From NCBI GenBank assembly GCA_019084435.1, contig JAHRFV010000052.1:1-34271 (forward strand): a stretch of DNA of 34,271 bases. The letters run 5' to 3'. Source of the stretch: Dethiosulfatibacter sp. (GTDB taxonomy: Bacteria; Bacillota_A; Clostridia; Tissierellales; Dethiosulfatibacteraceae). Shown piece after piece: positions 24,897-34,126 of this stretch. Under the pieces are notes generated by a model. That model saw only the letters and a list, made by a program, of their open reading frames with translations. It was not told where the DNA came from and searched no databases. The first letter of the stretch is position 1; every line of letters starts with the position of its first letter. The position numbers and the translations under genes are program-made.

Positions 24897-25376
24897 TCAT
24901 CTCATATTGACGAATGCTACGCCTAGAAGACTTAAAGACATGACAATAATACCGGCTGTGATAACACCAAGGCTGATCATCAACAGTGACTTCTTGTAAT
25001 CAAGTTTAAGAAATGAAGCGACCCCACACCCCGTCCATACACCTGTGGTAGGGATTGGAATTGCAACCAGTAGAAATAGCCCAAATAGTTCATATTTCAG
25101 CACTTTCTCAGACCCTTTATCTACCTTTCTCAATATGTAACCGGCAGGTCGTCTGAATACCCGTGTTCTGGCTATATACCGGATGATTGGTTTGAAAACC
25201 TTCAATAGTATGGGAACAGGAAGAATATTTCCAACGACAGAAATTATGAATACCTCAATTGGTGGGAGTCCAAGACTTATTCCCAGCGGGATTGATCCCC
25301 TTAGTTCAGATATAGGCATCATTGCTAGCAAGAAAACAGATAATTCATTCGTGAAATGCTCTAGAATAAAGCTCAT
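24897..25376 (-). CDS. Small membrane protein of the COG2426 "small multi-drug export" family
   Basis: 159 residues with four hydrophobic segments. Conserved stretches include PISELRGSIPLGISLGLPP near the N-terminus, VVGNILPVPILLK, and IPIPTTGVWTGCGVASFL, which mark the COG2426 family. The name refers to a proposed export role, and the true function is not well established. GGGGTG lies about eight bases before the ATG. It runs away from the tRNA thiolase gene on the other strand. The 184 bases between them are AT-rich and hold only promoter-like boxes (TATAAT at 25522-25527 on the plus strand). Confidence 0.83.
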   Translation of the reverse strand: MSFILEHFTNELSVFLLAMMPISELRGSIPLGISLGLPPIEVFIISVVGNILPVPILLKVFKPIIRYIARTRVFRRPAGYILRKVDKGSEKVLKYELFGLFLLVAIPIPTTGVWTGCGVASFLKLDYKKSLLMISLGVITAGIIVMSLSLLGVAFVNMR

Positions 25377-25560
25377 TTAACACCCCTTGTAAGTTTTTCA
25401 TATCCAATCATTATACCGTATTGCACTCACAAATAAAACCCTAAAACTGTCAATTTGTTACACATCATTAATGAATACAATGAATTATTGATATTGTAAT
25501 ATAAAACCTGCTTTATTCTGTTATAATGACAAGAGACAAAGTATTATACGAGAGGTAGAC

Positions 25561-26271
25561 ATGAAACAGATATTGGGCGGAATGAGAAAAGCAATTGAAG
25601 ATTATGAAATGATAAAAGATGGCGATAGAATTGCAGTGGGTGTTTCCGGTGGGAAGGACAGTATGCTGTTACTTTATGCACTCAAACTATATCAAAAATT
25701 TAGTCCTGTTAAATATGAGTTGGCAGGTGTTACTGTTTCACTGGGATTTGAGGATTTTGATTTGAGCTCCGTGGTTGCATTTTGCCATAAAATAGATGTA
25801 CCTTACTATATAGTGGACACAGATATAGCAGAGATTGTTTTCAATGTAAGAAAAGAGAAAAACCCATGCTCTCTATGCTCAAAGATGAGAAACGGTGCAT
25901 TGCACAATAAAATAAATGATATAGGTTTCAACAAAGTCGCCTTAGGGCATCATGCTGATGATGTTATTGAGACAATGTTTTTGAGCATGCTTTATTCGGG
26001 AAAACTTGCAACATTCAAGCCTTTAACATACCTATCAAACAAGGACATATACAACATACGACCATTGATATATCTAAAGGAAGCACAGGTGATAGGCGCA
26101 GTTAAAGATAACCAAATTCCCGTTGTTGAGAGTCCATGCCCTATGGACAAAACGAGCAAGAGAGAAGAAGTGAAAAAGCTTCTCAAAAATATTTACAAAG
26201 ACATACCTGAAGGACGTGAGCGACTTTTACAAGCCATAAAAAATAAAGATCAGTATAATTTGTGGTCTTAA
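25561..26271 (+). CDS. TtcA/TtuA-type tRNA thiolation ATPase
   Basis: 236 residues of the PP-loop ATPase superfamily. SGGKDS at 29-34 binds ATP. Cys103 and Cys106 (NPCSLCSKMR) with Cys193 (ESPCPMD) match the three cysteines that hold a 4Fe-4S cluster in TtcA. GHHADDVIETMF is also typical. TtcA adds sulfur to cytidine 32 of tRNA; relatives act on other positions, so the precise base is not certain. GAGAGGT lies before the ATG. The call is stronger for the family than for the exact substrate. Confidence 0.87.
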   Translation: MKQILGGMRKAIEDYEMIKDGDRIAVGVSGGKDSMLLLYALKLYQKFSPVKYELAGVTVSLGFEDFDLSSVVAFCHKIDVPYYIVDTDIAEIVFNVRKEKNPCSLCSKMRNGALHNKINDIGFNKVALGHHADDVIETMFLSMLYSGKLATFKPLTYLSNKDIYNIRPLIYLKEAQVIGAVKDNQIPVVESPCPMDKTSKREEVKKLLKNIYKDIPEGRERLLQAIKNKDQYNLWS

Positions 26272-26354
26272 CCAGGAACACTAAATTTTTCATTGCGTCT
26301 AAACATATTAAATGGCACCTGTGCGTAAACACAATAATAAATGAGGGAGATAAG

Positions 26355-28958
26355 ATGAAAAGAAAACTAATTGTATTAACTTTGATTATTGCTTTTATTC
26401 TGAGCTTAACTGTTAACGCCCAAATGAAGACGATAATAGATTATCGTTCAGAGAATTCATTATCTGCTGGATTGAAGCATATAAACATTATTAGAGAAAC
26501 AACAGAGGGACCTCTTAATATAAATATTCTTAAGATAGATCTGGACAACGAATTTACAGAATTAAAACCAATTTATTCCAATGAGATTTCAATCAAGAAG
26601 CCTTTATCTGTTATAGCCCAAGAATGGGGTTTGACAGCAGCTATCAATGGCGAGTTCTATTCGATTAATAATCCTTCATTTCCTTTCGGTACTATAATTG
26701 ATCAAAGCGGTATCGTATCAGCCCCTAATAGTTTTCAGTTCGGTTTTCCAACAATTGTCAAAGGACCTGAAGGATTTGATATTTCAGTTTTAGATCCTAA
26801 AATGAAATTATTGGTTAGCGGTATCGAATTTCCACTTCATACAATCAATAAGGTCGGCGCATTGGACAGTGAAATAATCATGCTTAACAGCTCATGGGGG
26901 AACCAATCCCTCGGGAGCACAGTAAACAGGAGGCTGGTGGAGATTCTGGTTTATGGAGATAGAATCAGGAGCATTCATATTGGTGAAAAACCTATTGATA
27001 TACCGGATGATGGATTTGTGATTGTTTTCAATTCTAAAAATATTGAACTTATTAATGTTTTTCAAGAAGGCGCTTTTGTAGAAACAATCGTTGATTTAGG
27101 ATTTGATATGAGTAATATTGAATGGGCGGCGGGAGGAGTTAATCACTTGGTTAAGGATGGACAAGTCTATCAGTTCAATGAAACTATATTGGGAAGACAT
27201 CCCAGAACTGCAATTGGTATAAACAAAGATGAAGATACAGCTTATCTTGTCACAGTTGATGGAAGAAACAGACATTCCATCGGGTCACTTCAATCGGAAT
27301 TAGCTTCAATCCTAATTGAACTTGGTTCTTGGAATGCATTGAACCTCGATGGGGGTGGGTCAACACAAATGGTGGTTGATTCTTATGGCATAGGTGAGTA
27401 TACAGTGGTCAATAGTCCTTCTGATGGAAGAGAGCGACAAATGGTATCGGGATTTGGAGCTTTTAACAGATATCCCGCTAATAATGAAGTGATGAACTTA
27501 GAGATAATCCCAATCACTTCAACTTTATTCAAGAACCAGGTTTATAAGTACGAGTTGAGAGCATTTAATAAATACTACGTACCGATTAGGTTTGAAGCTA
27601 GTAGAGCAATGGTTAATGTGACTGGTCTTGCAAACAAAATAGGCACTGACGGTATATTGTTCGCTGAATCTGGCAAAGCAACTCTAAAGGTTTCTTACAA
27701 TGGTGTCAGCAGCGAGATCGAAGTTGAAGTTTTGGATGATGTTGAGGAAATTGCAACTGATATTAAAGAAATTGCGTTACAAACGTCAGAACAATATAAA
27801 CTACCTGAGTTTATGGGGATTGAGGGTGAAGGTAAGACTGCAACCATTAACGCCAATGAAATCGAGTGGCAAGTATCTAATAATATCGGAAACGTAATAT
27901 CAGGTGTTTTTGTAGCCGGGAAAAACGTTGGATCAGGAATTTTGACAGGTAGATTTGATAGAGGAGAAATCAATATACCAGTTTATGTTGGATATGATGA
28001 GATGCTTATTCATGATTTTGAAAGCCTGAATGGTTTGTTGCTCAACCAATATCCTAGTGATTCAAATGGAAGGATGATAACTTTTGAGAGAAGTGTTGAA
28101 GGTCGAAACAGTATAAAGCTTTTCTACGACTTTACAACAATGAAACCCAATGACCAGGCTATCACATTTGTAGAATTTGGCGAAACAGGGAAACTCCTGG
28201 AGGGTGAACCTAAAAGCTTCTCTATGTGGGTGTTTGGTGATAGGAGCAATCACTGGCTGAGAGCAAGAATCGAAGACGCTGAGGGTGTTTTACATCGAAT
28301 TGACTTTGCTGAAGAAGTTGATTGGTATGGTTGGAAAGAGGTGACAGCTAATATTCCCAATAATGTTGTCTATCCAATTGCATTGAAAAATGTATATATT
28401 GCAAATATTTACAATGACAGAACCAACAAGGGAGCTATTTACATCGACAAGCTGACTGCAAATTACCCTTTAAAGAAAATGGATACTTCTATAGTACCAG
28501 CTAATACTCAGGTGTTAGACATCATGAAAGGCAAGCCATCCGTATACGATGACAAAATCACCATAAATAACACAGGCATTTACACGGGATTGCTACCAAT
28601 AGACAACAGTAATAAACCTTCAAATGTTCATATTGTGGAGATTGACGTGTCAAAAGGTGGCATTAAAAAAACTGACAATAACCAGTGGAGTAACTTGATA
28701 GCATTGAAAGAGCTTAGCAACAATACAATCATTATTCGTTTCAACACTCACATTGATGAAATTGATTCAATTGAGACGGGTGTGCTGAAAAATCTGTTCC
28801 ATTATTTGCACGAGAACAATAATAACAAATTATTTGTAGTATCTTCAGGGTTTGGTGAGAGTGGAGTAACCTATGATAGAGGCGTTAGATACGTTCATTT
28901 CATGCAATACTTTGAACTATATACAATTGGAGACACTCAGCTATATAATTATGAGTAA
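26355..28958 (+). CDS. Large secreted protein with phosphodiester-glycosidase (NAGPA) domain
   Basis: 867 residues. Signal peptide at 1-22 (KRKLIVLTL, then NAQ). The domain at about 75-370 fits the NAGPA/DUF2233 family: AINGEFYSI, RHPRTAIGIN and LDGGGSTQMV, with Asp332 in the last. In animals this fold removes GlcNAc from phosphodiesters; bacterial members are linked to exopolysaccharide or wall polymers. About 490 residues follow with a beta-rich Ig-like segment (to about 470), a carbohydrate-binding-like beta region with IYIDKLTANYP, and a C-terminal stretch I do not recognise. ATG 26355 follows GGGAGA. The frame is open upstream from 26262, but that part lacks a ribosome site. Confidence 0.85.
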   Translation: MKRKLIVLTLIIAFILSLTVNAQMKTIIDYRSENSLSAGLKHINIIRETTEGPLNINILKIDLDNEFTELKPIYSNEISIKKPLSVIAQEWGLTAAINGEFYSINNPSFPFGTIIDQSGIVSAPNSFQFGFPTIVKGPEGFDISVLDPKMKLLVSGIEFPLHTINKVGALDSEIIMLNSSWGNQSLGSTVNRRLVEILVYGDRIRSIHIGEKPIDIPDDGFVIVFNSKNIELINVFQEGAFVETIVDLGFDMSNIEWAAGGVNHLVKDGQVYQFNETILGRHPRTAIGINKDEDTAYLVTVDGRNRHSIGSLQSELASILIELGSWNALNLDGGGSTQMVVDSYGIGEYTVVNSPSDGRERQMVSGFGAFNRYPANNEVMNLEIIPITSTLFKNQVYKYELRAFNKYYVPIRFEASRAMVNVTGLANKIGTDGILFAESGKATLKVSYNGVSSEIEVEVLDDVEEIATDIKEIALQTSEQYKLPEFMGIEGEGKTATINANEIEWQVSNNIGNVISGVFVAGKNVGSGILTGRFDRGEINIPVYVGYDEMLIHDFESLNGLLLNQYPSDSNGRMITFERSVEGRNSIKLFYDFTTMKPNDQAITFVEFGETGKLLEGEPKSFSMWVFGDRSNHWLRARIEDAEGVLHRIDFAEEVDWYGWKEVTANIPNNVVYPIALKNVYIANIYNDRTNKGAIYIDKLTANYPLKKMDTSIVPANTQVLDIMKGKPSVYDDKITINNTGIYTGLLPIDNSNKPSNVHIVEIDVSKGGIKKTDNNQWSNLIALKELSNNTIIIRFNTHIDEIDSIETGVLKNLFHYLHENNNNKLFVVSSGFGESGVTYDRGVRYVHFMQYFELYTIGDTQLYNYE

Positions 28959-28972
28959 TGGGTGGTGAGAGA

Positions 28973-29542
28973 ATGAAAAGCAAAAAAGATGTCAGAAAAG
29001 AAATGCTGAACATGAGAAGTGCTATTACTAAAAGCAGTGTCTTTACTAATAGCAAAAAGATATTGGAGCAGCTATTGACAATTGAAGAATTTGTAGACAG
29101 CAACTGTGTGAGTATATATCTTAGCTTTGGCAATGAAGTGGATACTTTTTTGATTGCTGAATGGTTGAAACAAAACCAAAAAAAGGTTGTCGTACCATAC
29201 ACAGAAAAAAACGAAATCAAACTGACTCCAGTTTTCATAACTGACATGGACGAAGACTTGACGGTGAGTTCATTCGGTTATCCCGAACCAATCATTGAAA
29301 GAGTTAAAATTGCCCAAATTGATGAAATAGATTTTGTGATTGTACCGGGTTTAGCATTTGATGATATGAAAAATAGAATTGGATATGGTAAAGGTTATTA
29401 TGATCAATACCTATCAAGATTTAAACCTGAAGTGAAATTTGTAGGATTGGCTTATGATTTTCAAATATTGGAGTCGGTTCCAACAGAACAGCATGACATC
29501 AGGATGAACATGATCATTTCTGAGAATAGAATAATCCGATAA
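28973..29542 (+). CDS. 5-formyltetrahydrofolate cyclo-ligase
   Basis: 189 residues. GYGKGYYDQYLSRF, from about residue 137, is the ATP and folate site of the 5-FCL/YgfA family; the N-terminal KKDVRKEML and LSFGNEVDT also fit. It uses ATP to turn 5-formyl-THF into methenyl-THF, returning a stored folate to one-carbon metabolism. ATG 28973 follows GGTGGTGAG; the ATG at 28958 overlaps the previous gene's stop and precedes this ribosome site. It ends the transcription unit that starts at 25561 or 26355, with a strong terminator behind it. Confidence 0.93.
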   Translation: MKSKKDVRKEMLNMRSAITKSSVFTNSKKILEQLLTIEEFVDSNCVSIYLSFGNEVDTFLIAEWLKQNQKKVVVPYTEKNEIKLTPVFITDMDEDLTVSSFGYPEPIIERVKIAQIDEIDFVIVPGLAFDDMKNRIGYGKGYYDQYLSRFKPEVKFVGLAYDFQILESVPTEQHDIRMNMIISENRIIR

Positions 29543-29547
29543 ACTAT

Positions 29548-29584
29548 AAAGGAGAACCTGTGATATTGTTCTCCTTTTTTTTTA
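29548..29584 (+). terminator. Intrinsic terminator after the cyclo-ligase
   Basis: AAAGGAGAAC and GTTCTCCTTT form a 10-bp stem with a 10-base loop, then an unbroken T run to 29583. It starts six bases after the stop codon. Confidence 0.92.
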
Positions 29585-29661
29585 CATTTTTCATCATTTA
29601 TTACAAACCAGGTTGTTAATCGATTATAATAGTGATAGAATTATTTTTCAGGAAGTGTGTT

Positions 29662-31029
29662 ATGATTGAGCAAATAAGAAAGAACTTAACCAATCAAATT
29701 GGAATAAGAGAAGGACAAAACATTGTGCTGGGTCTGTCAGGCGGACCCGATTCTGTGTTTCTTTTTCATGTGCTGAGAGTGTTGCAGGATGAAATGGGTT
29801 TTCATCTCATTTGTGCTCATATAAATCACATGTACAGAGGTGATGATGCTGATCACGATGAAGCGTTTGTCGTTTCGATATGCCAGCATTACAATATAGA
29901 GTGTCTAGTGCTAAGAAAAAATGCCTCGGAATATGCCAAAGAATTAAAAATGACAGTCGAAGAAGCAGGAAGAGTCATAAGATACGGCTTTTTCAGAAAA
30001 GTACTAAAGGAGAAAGGTGATGGTTTTATAGCAACTGCACATAATCTCAACGACCAGGTAGAAACGGTTTTGCATAGAATCATAAGAGGTACAGGCATCG
30101 ACGGTCTTGTAGGCATGACCATGAAATCCAATGACATAATTAGACCGGTTCTGGAAATCAGACGTAAAGAGATTGAACACTATCTGCATCAACACAGCTA
30201 TGATTATTGTGAAGACAAGACAAACGAGCAATTGATTTATGGCAGAAATAGATTAAGATTAGACTTGATTCCCTACATCGAGAATGAATATAATTCCAAA
30301 TTTTCAGATAGCCTGATTAGATTATCACGTTCAGCCTCACAAGACCATGACTTACTCTACAAATTAACCCTTGATGCCTATAACGAACTTGGGAATAGCG
30401 TCAAAGGGCAGATACATATTAATTTAAGTGGCTTTAATGCATTAAATGTTGGATTGAGAAGCCGGTTGATAAGGATGGCAATTGAGAAATTAAAGGGAAA
30501 CACTATCAATATCCAATACTCAAATATTGAAAGTGGGGTTGCCTTGTGTGAACTGGAAGAAACAGGAAAGCGTCTTGATTTACCAGGTAATATTGTGTTG
30601 GAAATAGCTTATGACAACATTATCATCAAGAATAAAGCTGAAGTTAAGGATTTTGAATATAATATTATTGTGGGGATACCAGTTTTCATCTCAGAAATCA
30701 ACCTTGAATTAAACTGCTATGAAACAAAAAATCCAAACTTTGCTAAAAAAGACAACAAAATTGCTATCGATTATGATAAAATAATTGGAAATCTTAAAGT
30801 AAGAGCCAGAAGATACGGTGACGCTTTTACGCCACTTGGAATGAATGGAACTAAAAAGCTCAAAGACTTTTTTATAGATGAAAAGATACCTAGAGAGCAA
30901 AGAGAAGAGATACCTATAGTGACTGATGACAAGGAAATTATCTGGGTTGCTCCATACAGAATGAGTGAACATTATAAGATAGATGATACAACTAAAAGAA
31001 TAATTGTTATAGAAATCAAGGAGGATTGA
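29662..31029 (+). CDS. tilS: tRNA(Ile)-lysidine synthase
   Basis: 455 residues. The PP-loop SGGPDS at 26-31 binds ATP, and the TilS-type HINHMYRGDDADHDEAFV follows, along with ATAHNLNDQVETVLHRIIRG. The C-terminal domain ends near KLKDFFIDEKIPREQREEIP, also typical. It adds lysine to cytidine 34 of the AUA-reading tRNA and is essential. ATG 29662 follows AGGAAGTG; ten extra upstream codons are open but unsupported. A TATAAT at 29625-29630 may be its -10 box. The order tilS-hpt-ftsH is widely conserved in Firmicutes. Confidence 0.96.
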   Translation: MIEQIRKNLTNQIGIREGQNIVLGLSGGPDSVFLFHVLRVLQDEMGFHLICAHINHMYRGDDADHDEAFVVSICQHYNIECLVLRKNASEYAKELKMTVEEAGRVIRYGFFRKVLKEKGDGFIATAHNLNDQVETVLHRIIRGTGIDGLVGMTMKSNDIIRPVLEIRRKEIEHYLHQHSYDYCEDKTNEQLIYGRNRLRLDLIPYIENEYNSKFSDSLIRLSRSASQDHDLLYKLTLDAYNELGNSVKGQIHINLSGFNALNVGLRSRLIRMAIEKLKGNTINIQYSNIESGVALCELEETGKRLDLPGNIVLEIAYDNIIIKNKAEVKDFEYNIIVGIPVFISEINLELNCYETKNPNFAKKDNKIAIDYDKIIGNLKVRARRYGDAFTPLGMNGTKKLKDFFIDEKIPREQREEIPIVTDDKEIIWVAPYRMSEHYKIDDTTKRIIVIEIKED

Positions 31030-31575
31030 ATGGATTTAGATAAAATTACCAAAGAAATCATGATTAGTGAAGAAACAATCATCGCGAAAGTAAAAGAGTT
31101 GGGAAAGCAAATTACCAGCGACTACCTCAATAAAGATGTATTGCTTGTATGCGTTCTAAATGGCGCTTCAATGTTTATGTCTGATCTAATGAAGGAGATT
31201 AAGCTTCCTCTGGAGATTGATTTTATGGCGGTATCAAGTTATGGTTTATCCACCAAGTCTTCAGGAGTTGTCAAGATAATCAAAGACCTGGATAAGACAA
31301 TCGAAGATAAACATCTCATCATAGTAGAGGACATTATTGACTCGGGTCTTACATTGTCTTATTTGCTGGAGAATCTGAAATCAAGAGGACCCAAAAGCGT
31401 AGAAATCTGCACCTTATTAAGCAAACCATCCGGCAGGAAGACTCATGTTGAGACAAAATACGTCGGATTTGAGATCAAGGATGAATTTGTTGTAGGATAT
31501 GGGTTGGATTATGCAGAGAAATATAGGAATATTCCTTATATTTTTGTATTGAAAGAAGAAATTTATTCAGCTTAA
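31030..31575 (+). CDS. hpt: Hypoxanthine phosphoribosyltransferase
   Basis: 181 residues. The PRPP-binding motif VEDIIDSGLTLSYLL and the flexible-loop region VSSYGLSTKSSG are present. It salvages hypoxanthine (and usually guanine) to IMP and GMP. GGAGG lies five bases before the ATG, which directly follows the tilS stop, so the two are cotranscribed. In Firmicutes HprT is known to associate with TilS and FtsH regulation; the gene order here agrees. Confidence 0.95.
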   Translation: MDLDKITKEIMISEETIIAKVKELGKQITSDYLNKDVLLVCVLNGASMFMSDLMKEIKLPLEIDFMAVSSYGLSTKSSGVVKIIKDLDKTIEDKHLIIVEDIIDSGLTLSYLLENLKSRGPKSVEICTLLSKPSGRKTHVETKYVGFEIKDEFVVGYGLDYAEKYRNIPYIFVLKEEIYSA

Positions 31576-31584
31576 TACCTATAG

Positions 31585-31613
31585 TTGAAATAAAAAAATG
31601 ATTGTGTTAAAAT
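31585..31613 (+). promoter_or_regulatory. Sigma-A promoter of ftsH
   Basis: TTGAAA (31585-31590) and TAAAAT (31608-31613) with a 17-bp spacer, in the 98-base gap between hpt and ftsH. GGGAGG follows before the ATG. No heat-shock operator was recognised. Confidence 0.6.
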
Positions 31614-31673
31614 AATAAATCGACTATTCGAATTAATAATTTTTAAATAAACGAATGCCGAAGGGAGGTCTAA

Positions 31674-33491
31674 ATGAAAAATTTCGCAAAAGGCATAAGC
31701 ATCTATATTGTGATATTTATTGTTATACTGCTGATTGTCACTATGTTGTCGAACCAGACTGTGGAAACCGTTGAACTTACTTTTACAGAACTGGTCACTC
31801 AACTTGAAGCTAAAAATGTGTCACAGATAAAATTTGTCAATAATACCGTAACTGGGACATTGAAAGACGGAACCAGTTTTAATTCTTATGTACCCGATGT
31901 CGCTCTGTTTTCTGTTTTTGATAAATATTTAGCGGACAGTGTCGCATCCGGACTAGTGGTTATGGAGGGAGAACCAACGCCATCCACACCATTCTATATT
32001 CAAATGCTACCTACAATACTGATGATCGGGTTGTTTGCTATATTCTGGTTTGTATTTATGAATCAATCTCAAGGTGGCGGCGGTGGCGGAAAAGTCATGT
32101 CCTTTGGAAAGAGCCGTGCTAAAATTTTCAAGGAAGACCCTGAGAGAAAAGTATCTTTCGCTGATGTTGCAGGATTGGATGAGGAGAAAGAGGAATTAAG
32201 TGAAATTGTTGATTTTTTGAAAGACCCTAAAAGATTTAGACAACTTGGGGCAAGAATCCCAAAAGGGGTTTTGATGGTTGGCCCTCCGGGAACAGGAAAG
32301 ACCTATATATCCAGAGCTGTTGCAGGTGAGGCTGGTGTTCCGTTTTTTAGCATAAGTGGATCCGATTTTGTTGAAATGTTTGTTGGGGTAGGCGCATCCA
32401 GAGTCAGAGATTTATTTGAACAAGCCAAAAAAAGCGCACCTTGTATCATATTCATCGATGAAATCGATGCAGTGGGACGAAGAAGAGGCGCAGGTTTGGG
32501 CGGGGGACATGATGAGAGAGAACAGACCCTTAACCAACTGCTTGTGGAAATGGATGGCTTCGGTGACAATTCAGGTATCATAATGATTGCTGCTACCAAT
32601 AGGCCTGACATTCTCGACCCTGCTTTGCTTAGACCGGGAAGATTTGACAGACAAGTACATATAGGCATACCTGATATAAAAGGACGAGAAGCTGTTCTAA
32701 AAATTCATGCTAGACTTAAACCAATCGCTGAAGATGTTGATTTTACAGTAATTGCAAGAAGAACTCCTGGATTTACACCAGCTGATCTTGAAAATGTCTT
32801 GAATGAGGCTGCCTTATTGTCAGCTAGAATGGGTGAAACTCAAATCAATATGGATGTTATAGAAGAATCAATCACGAAAGTTATTGCAGGTCCTGAGAAG
32901 AAGAGCAAAATCATCAGCGACAAAGAAAAACGACTAACAGCCTACCATGAAGCCGGACATGCTCTCGTAGCCAGATTGATGCCAAACTCTGATCCTGTTC
33001 ATATGATTTCGATCATACCTAGGGGTAGGGCAGGGGGATTCACAATGATTCTACCTGAAGAAGAGAGATACTATATGTCCAAAACCGAAATGGAAGAAAC
33101 TCTGGTCCATCTGCTTGGAGGAAGGGTTGCTGAAAAACTTGTTTTGGATGATATCAGCACAGGCGCGTCCAATGACATTCAAAGAGCTACAAAGATTGCT
33201 AGAGGAATGGTTACCCATTATGGAATGAGCGATAACCTGGGGCCAATGACTTATTCTGGTGACGATGATGAAGTCTTTTTAGGTAGAGATTTTGCAAAAA
33301 GCAGAAACTATTCTGAAGAAGTGGCTGCTCAAATAGACAGAGAAATGCGTTCTATAATAGACAAGGCATATCATAAAGCAGAATCTTTATTGAGGGACAA
33401 TCTAAATAAACTTCATGATGTGGCGAAAGCTTTGCTGGAAAAAGAAACATTAGATGGAAAGGAATTCGAAAGGATTTTTTTAGAAGCATAA
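31674..33491 (+). CDS. ftsH: ATP-dependent membrane zinc metalloprotease
   Basis: 605 residues. There are two membrane helices (about 7-25 and 103-125) with a short outside domain between. The AAA+ module has Walker A GPPGTGKT at 203-210, Walker [12 protein letters not shown], and the SRH region [21 protein letters not shown]. The zinc motif HEAGH is at 425-429. FtsH degrades misfolded membrane proteins and short-lived regulators. A glycine-rich linker (GGGGGGK) follows the second helix. Length is slightly under the usual 610-640 because the C-terminal tail is short. A terminator follows the stop. Confidence 0.97.
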   Translation: MKNFAKGISIYIVIFIVILLIVTMLSNQTVETVELTFTELVTQLEAKNVSQIKFVNNTVTGTLKDGTSFNSYVPDVALFSVFDKYLADSVASGLVVMEGEPTPSTPFYIQMLPTILMIGLFAIFWFVFMNQSQGGGGGGKVMSFGKSRAKIFKEDPERKVSFADVAGLDEEKEELSEIVDFLKDPKRFRQLGARIPKGVLMVGPPGTGKTYISRAVAGEAGVPFFSISGSDFVEMFVGVGASRVRDLFEQAKKSAPCIIFIDEIDAVGRRRGAGLGGGHDEREQTLNQLLVEMDGFGDNSGIIMIAATNRPDILDPALLRPGRFDRQVHIGIPDIKGREAVLKIHARLKPIAEDVDFTVIARRTPGFTPADLENVLNEAALLSARMGETQINMDVIEESITKVIAGPEKKSKIISDKEKRLTAYHEAGHALVARLMPNSDPVHMISIIPRGRAGGFTMILPEEERYYMSKTEMEETLVHLLGGRVAEKLVLDDISTGASNDIQRATKIARGMVTHYGMSDNLGPMTYSGDDDEVFLGRDFAKSRNYSEEVAAQIDREMRSIIDKAYHKAESLLRDNLNKLHDVAKALLEKETLDGKEFERIFLEA

Positions 33492-33510
33492 TTAAATGTC
33501 AGCATTAGAT

Positions 33511-33559
33511 ACAGAGACTCAATGGGCAGATTTGTTTTATCTGACAGAGTCTCTTTTTT
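33511..33559 (+). terminator. Intrinsic terminator of ftsH
   Basis: AGAGACTC (33513-33520) pairs with GAGTCTCT (33547-33554), with an inner CAGAT/ATCTG stem in the loop, then a T run to 33559. It starts about 20 bases after the stop. Confidence 0.88.
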
Positions 33560-33998
33560 ATAAAATATGATAAAATATTCGGTAGAAGCTCATAGTAATC
33601 GGAAAATAACATACAATAATAACGATTATAATCTTAGGCAGTAAACCATAACCCAGCCAAAGGATTAAAAGAGGTGCAACCGCTATAAGTGGAACCGTCT
33701 GAGAAATAATTAGAAACGGATATAATAGGCGTTTTATCCAAGGGGATAGGACCATCGCACCCGCTGTGATCAGACTGAGGACGACGGCAAATGCAAAGCC
33801 AACGGTTGTTTCAAGTATAGTGGTGAGATTATGCATCCAGATAAGCTCAGGTTCCTCTATGGCTTCTTCCCACTCCTGCTCAAATCGCCATGGCCTTATG
33901 GGAGACACGTGAGCGGCAGTAACCACTATTTGCCAGGCTCCTAGAACAAAGAGCAAGAACAGTAGGGGTGGGATCACTTTCCACTTTAACCAGCCCAT
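33558..33998 (-). pseudogene. Truncated ThiX-like ABC transporter permease
   Basis: 146 residues of a permease of the SsuC/ThiX type: an N-terminal helix, then about four helices with LETTVGFAFAVVLSLITAGAM and SQTVPLIAVAPLLILWLGYGLLPKIIIVII. Full members have about 250 residues. Here the EAA-loop region (CYFPITMSF) is cut and the frame stops within the ftsH terminator, so roughly 100 residues are missing. The junction appears to be near 33580. The start overlaps the stop of the preceding MTH1187-type gene as TAATG. Together they suggest a thiamine or pyrimidine-precursor importer whose remaining genes have been lost, or an assembly join. Confidence 0.72.
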
Positions 33999-34126
33999 TA
34001 TCTAGTTCGATATTTGTCAATTTTTTCACCAATTGTGGAGCCAGTTGGGACATAATCCATTTTTATTTAGGTCATCACTCTAGAGCCTCCAGCACGAATG
34101 CAAGCTTCCTGAGCTTCTTTTATAAT
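33998..34126 (-). pseudogene. C-terminal fragment of a thiamine-binding (MTH1187/DUF77) protein
   Basis: On the minus strand the frame reads IIKEAQEACIRAGGSRVMT, then TAA at 34067-34069, then IKMDYVPTGSTIGEKIDKY to a final TAA overlapping the permease start. In the family a Tyr or similar residue stands where TAA occurs (VxTYIKID), so one base change from TAC or TAT would explain it. These small proteins bind thiamine or a related compound and often lie beside thiamine-type ABC transporter genes. The N-terminal part is not present in this orientation. Confidence 0.65.

Noticed and set aside
26313..26324. TGGCACCTGTGC, resembling a sigma-54 promoter before the NAGPA-type gene
   Set aside because: The GG and GC pairs are 9 bp apart rather than 12, so sigma-54 could not use it.
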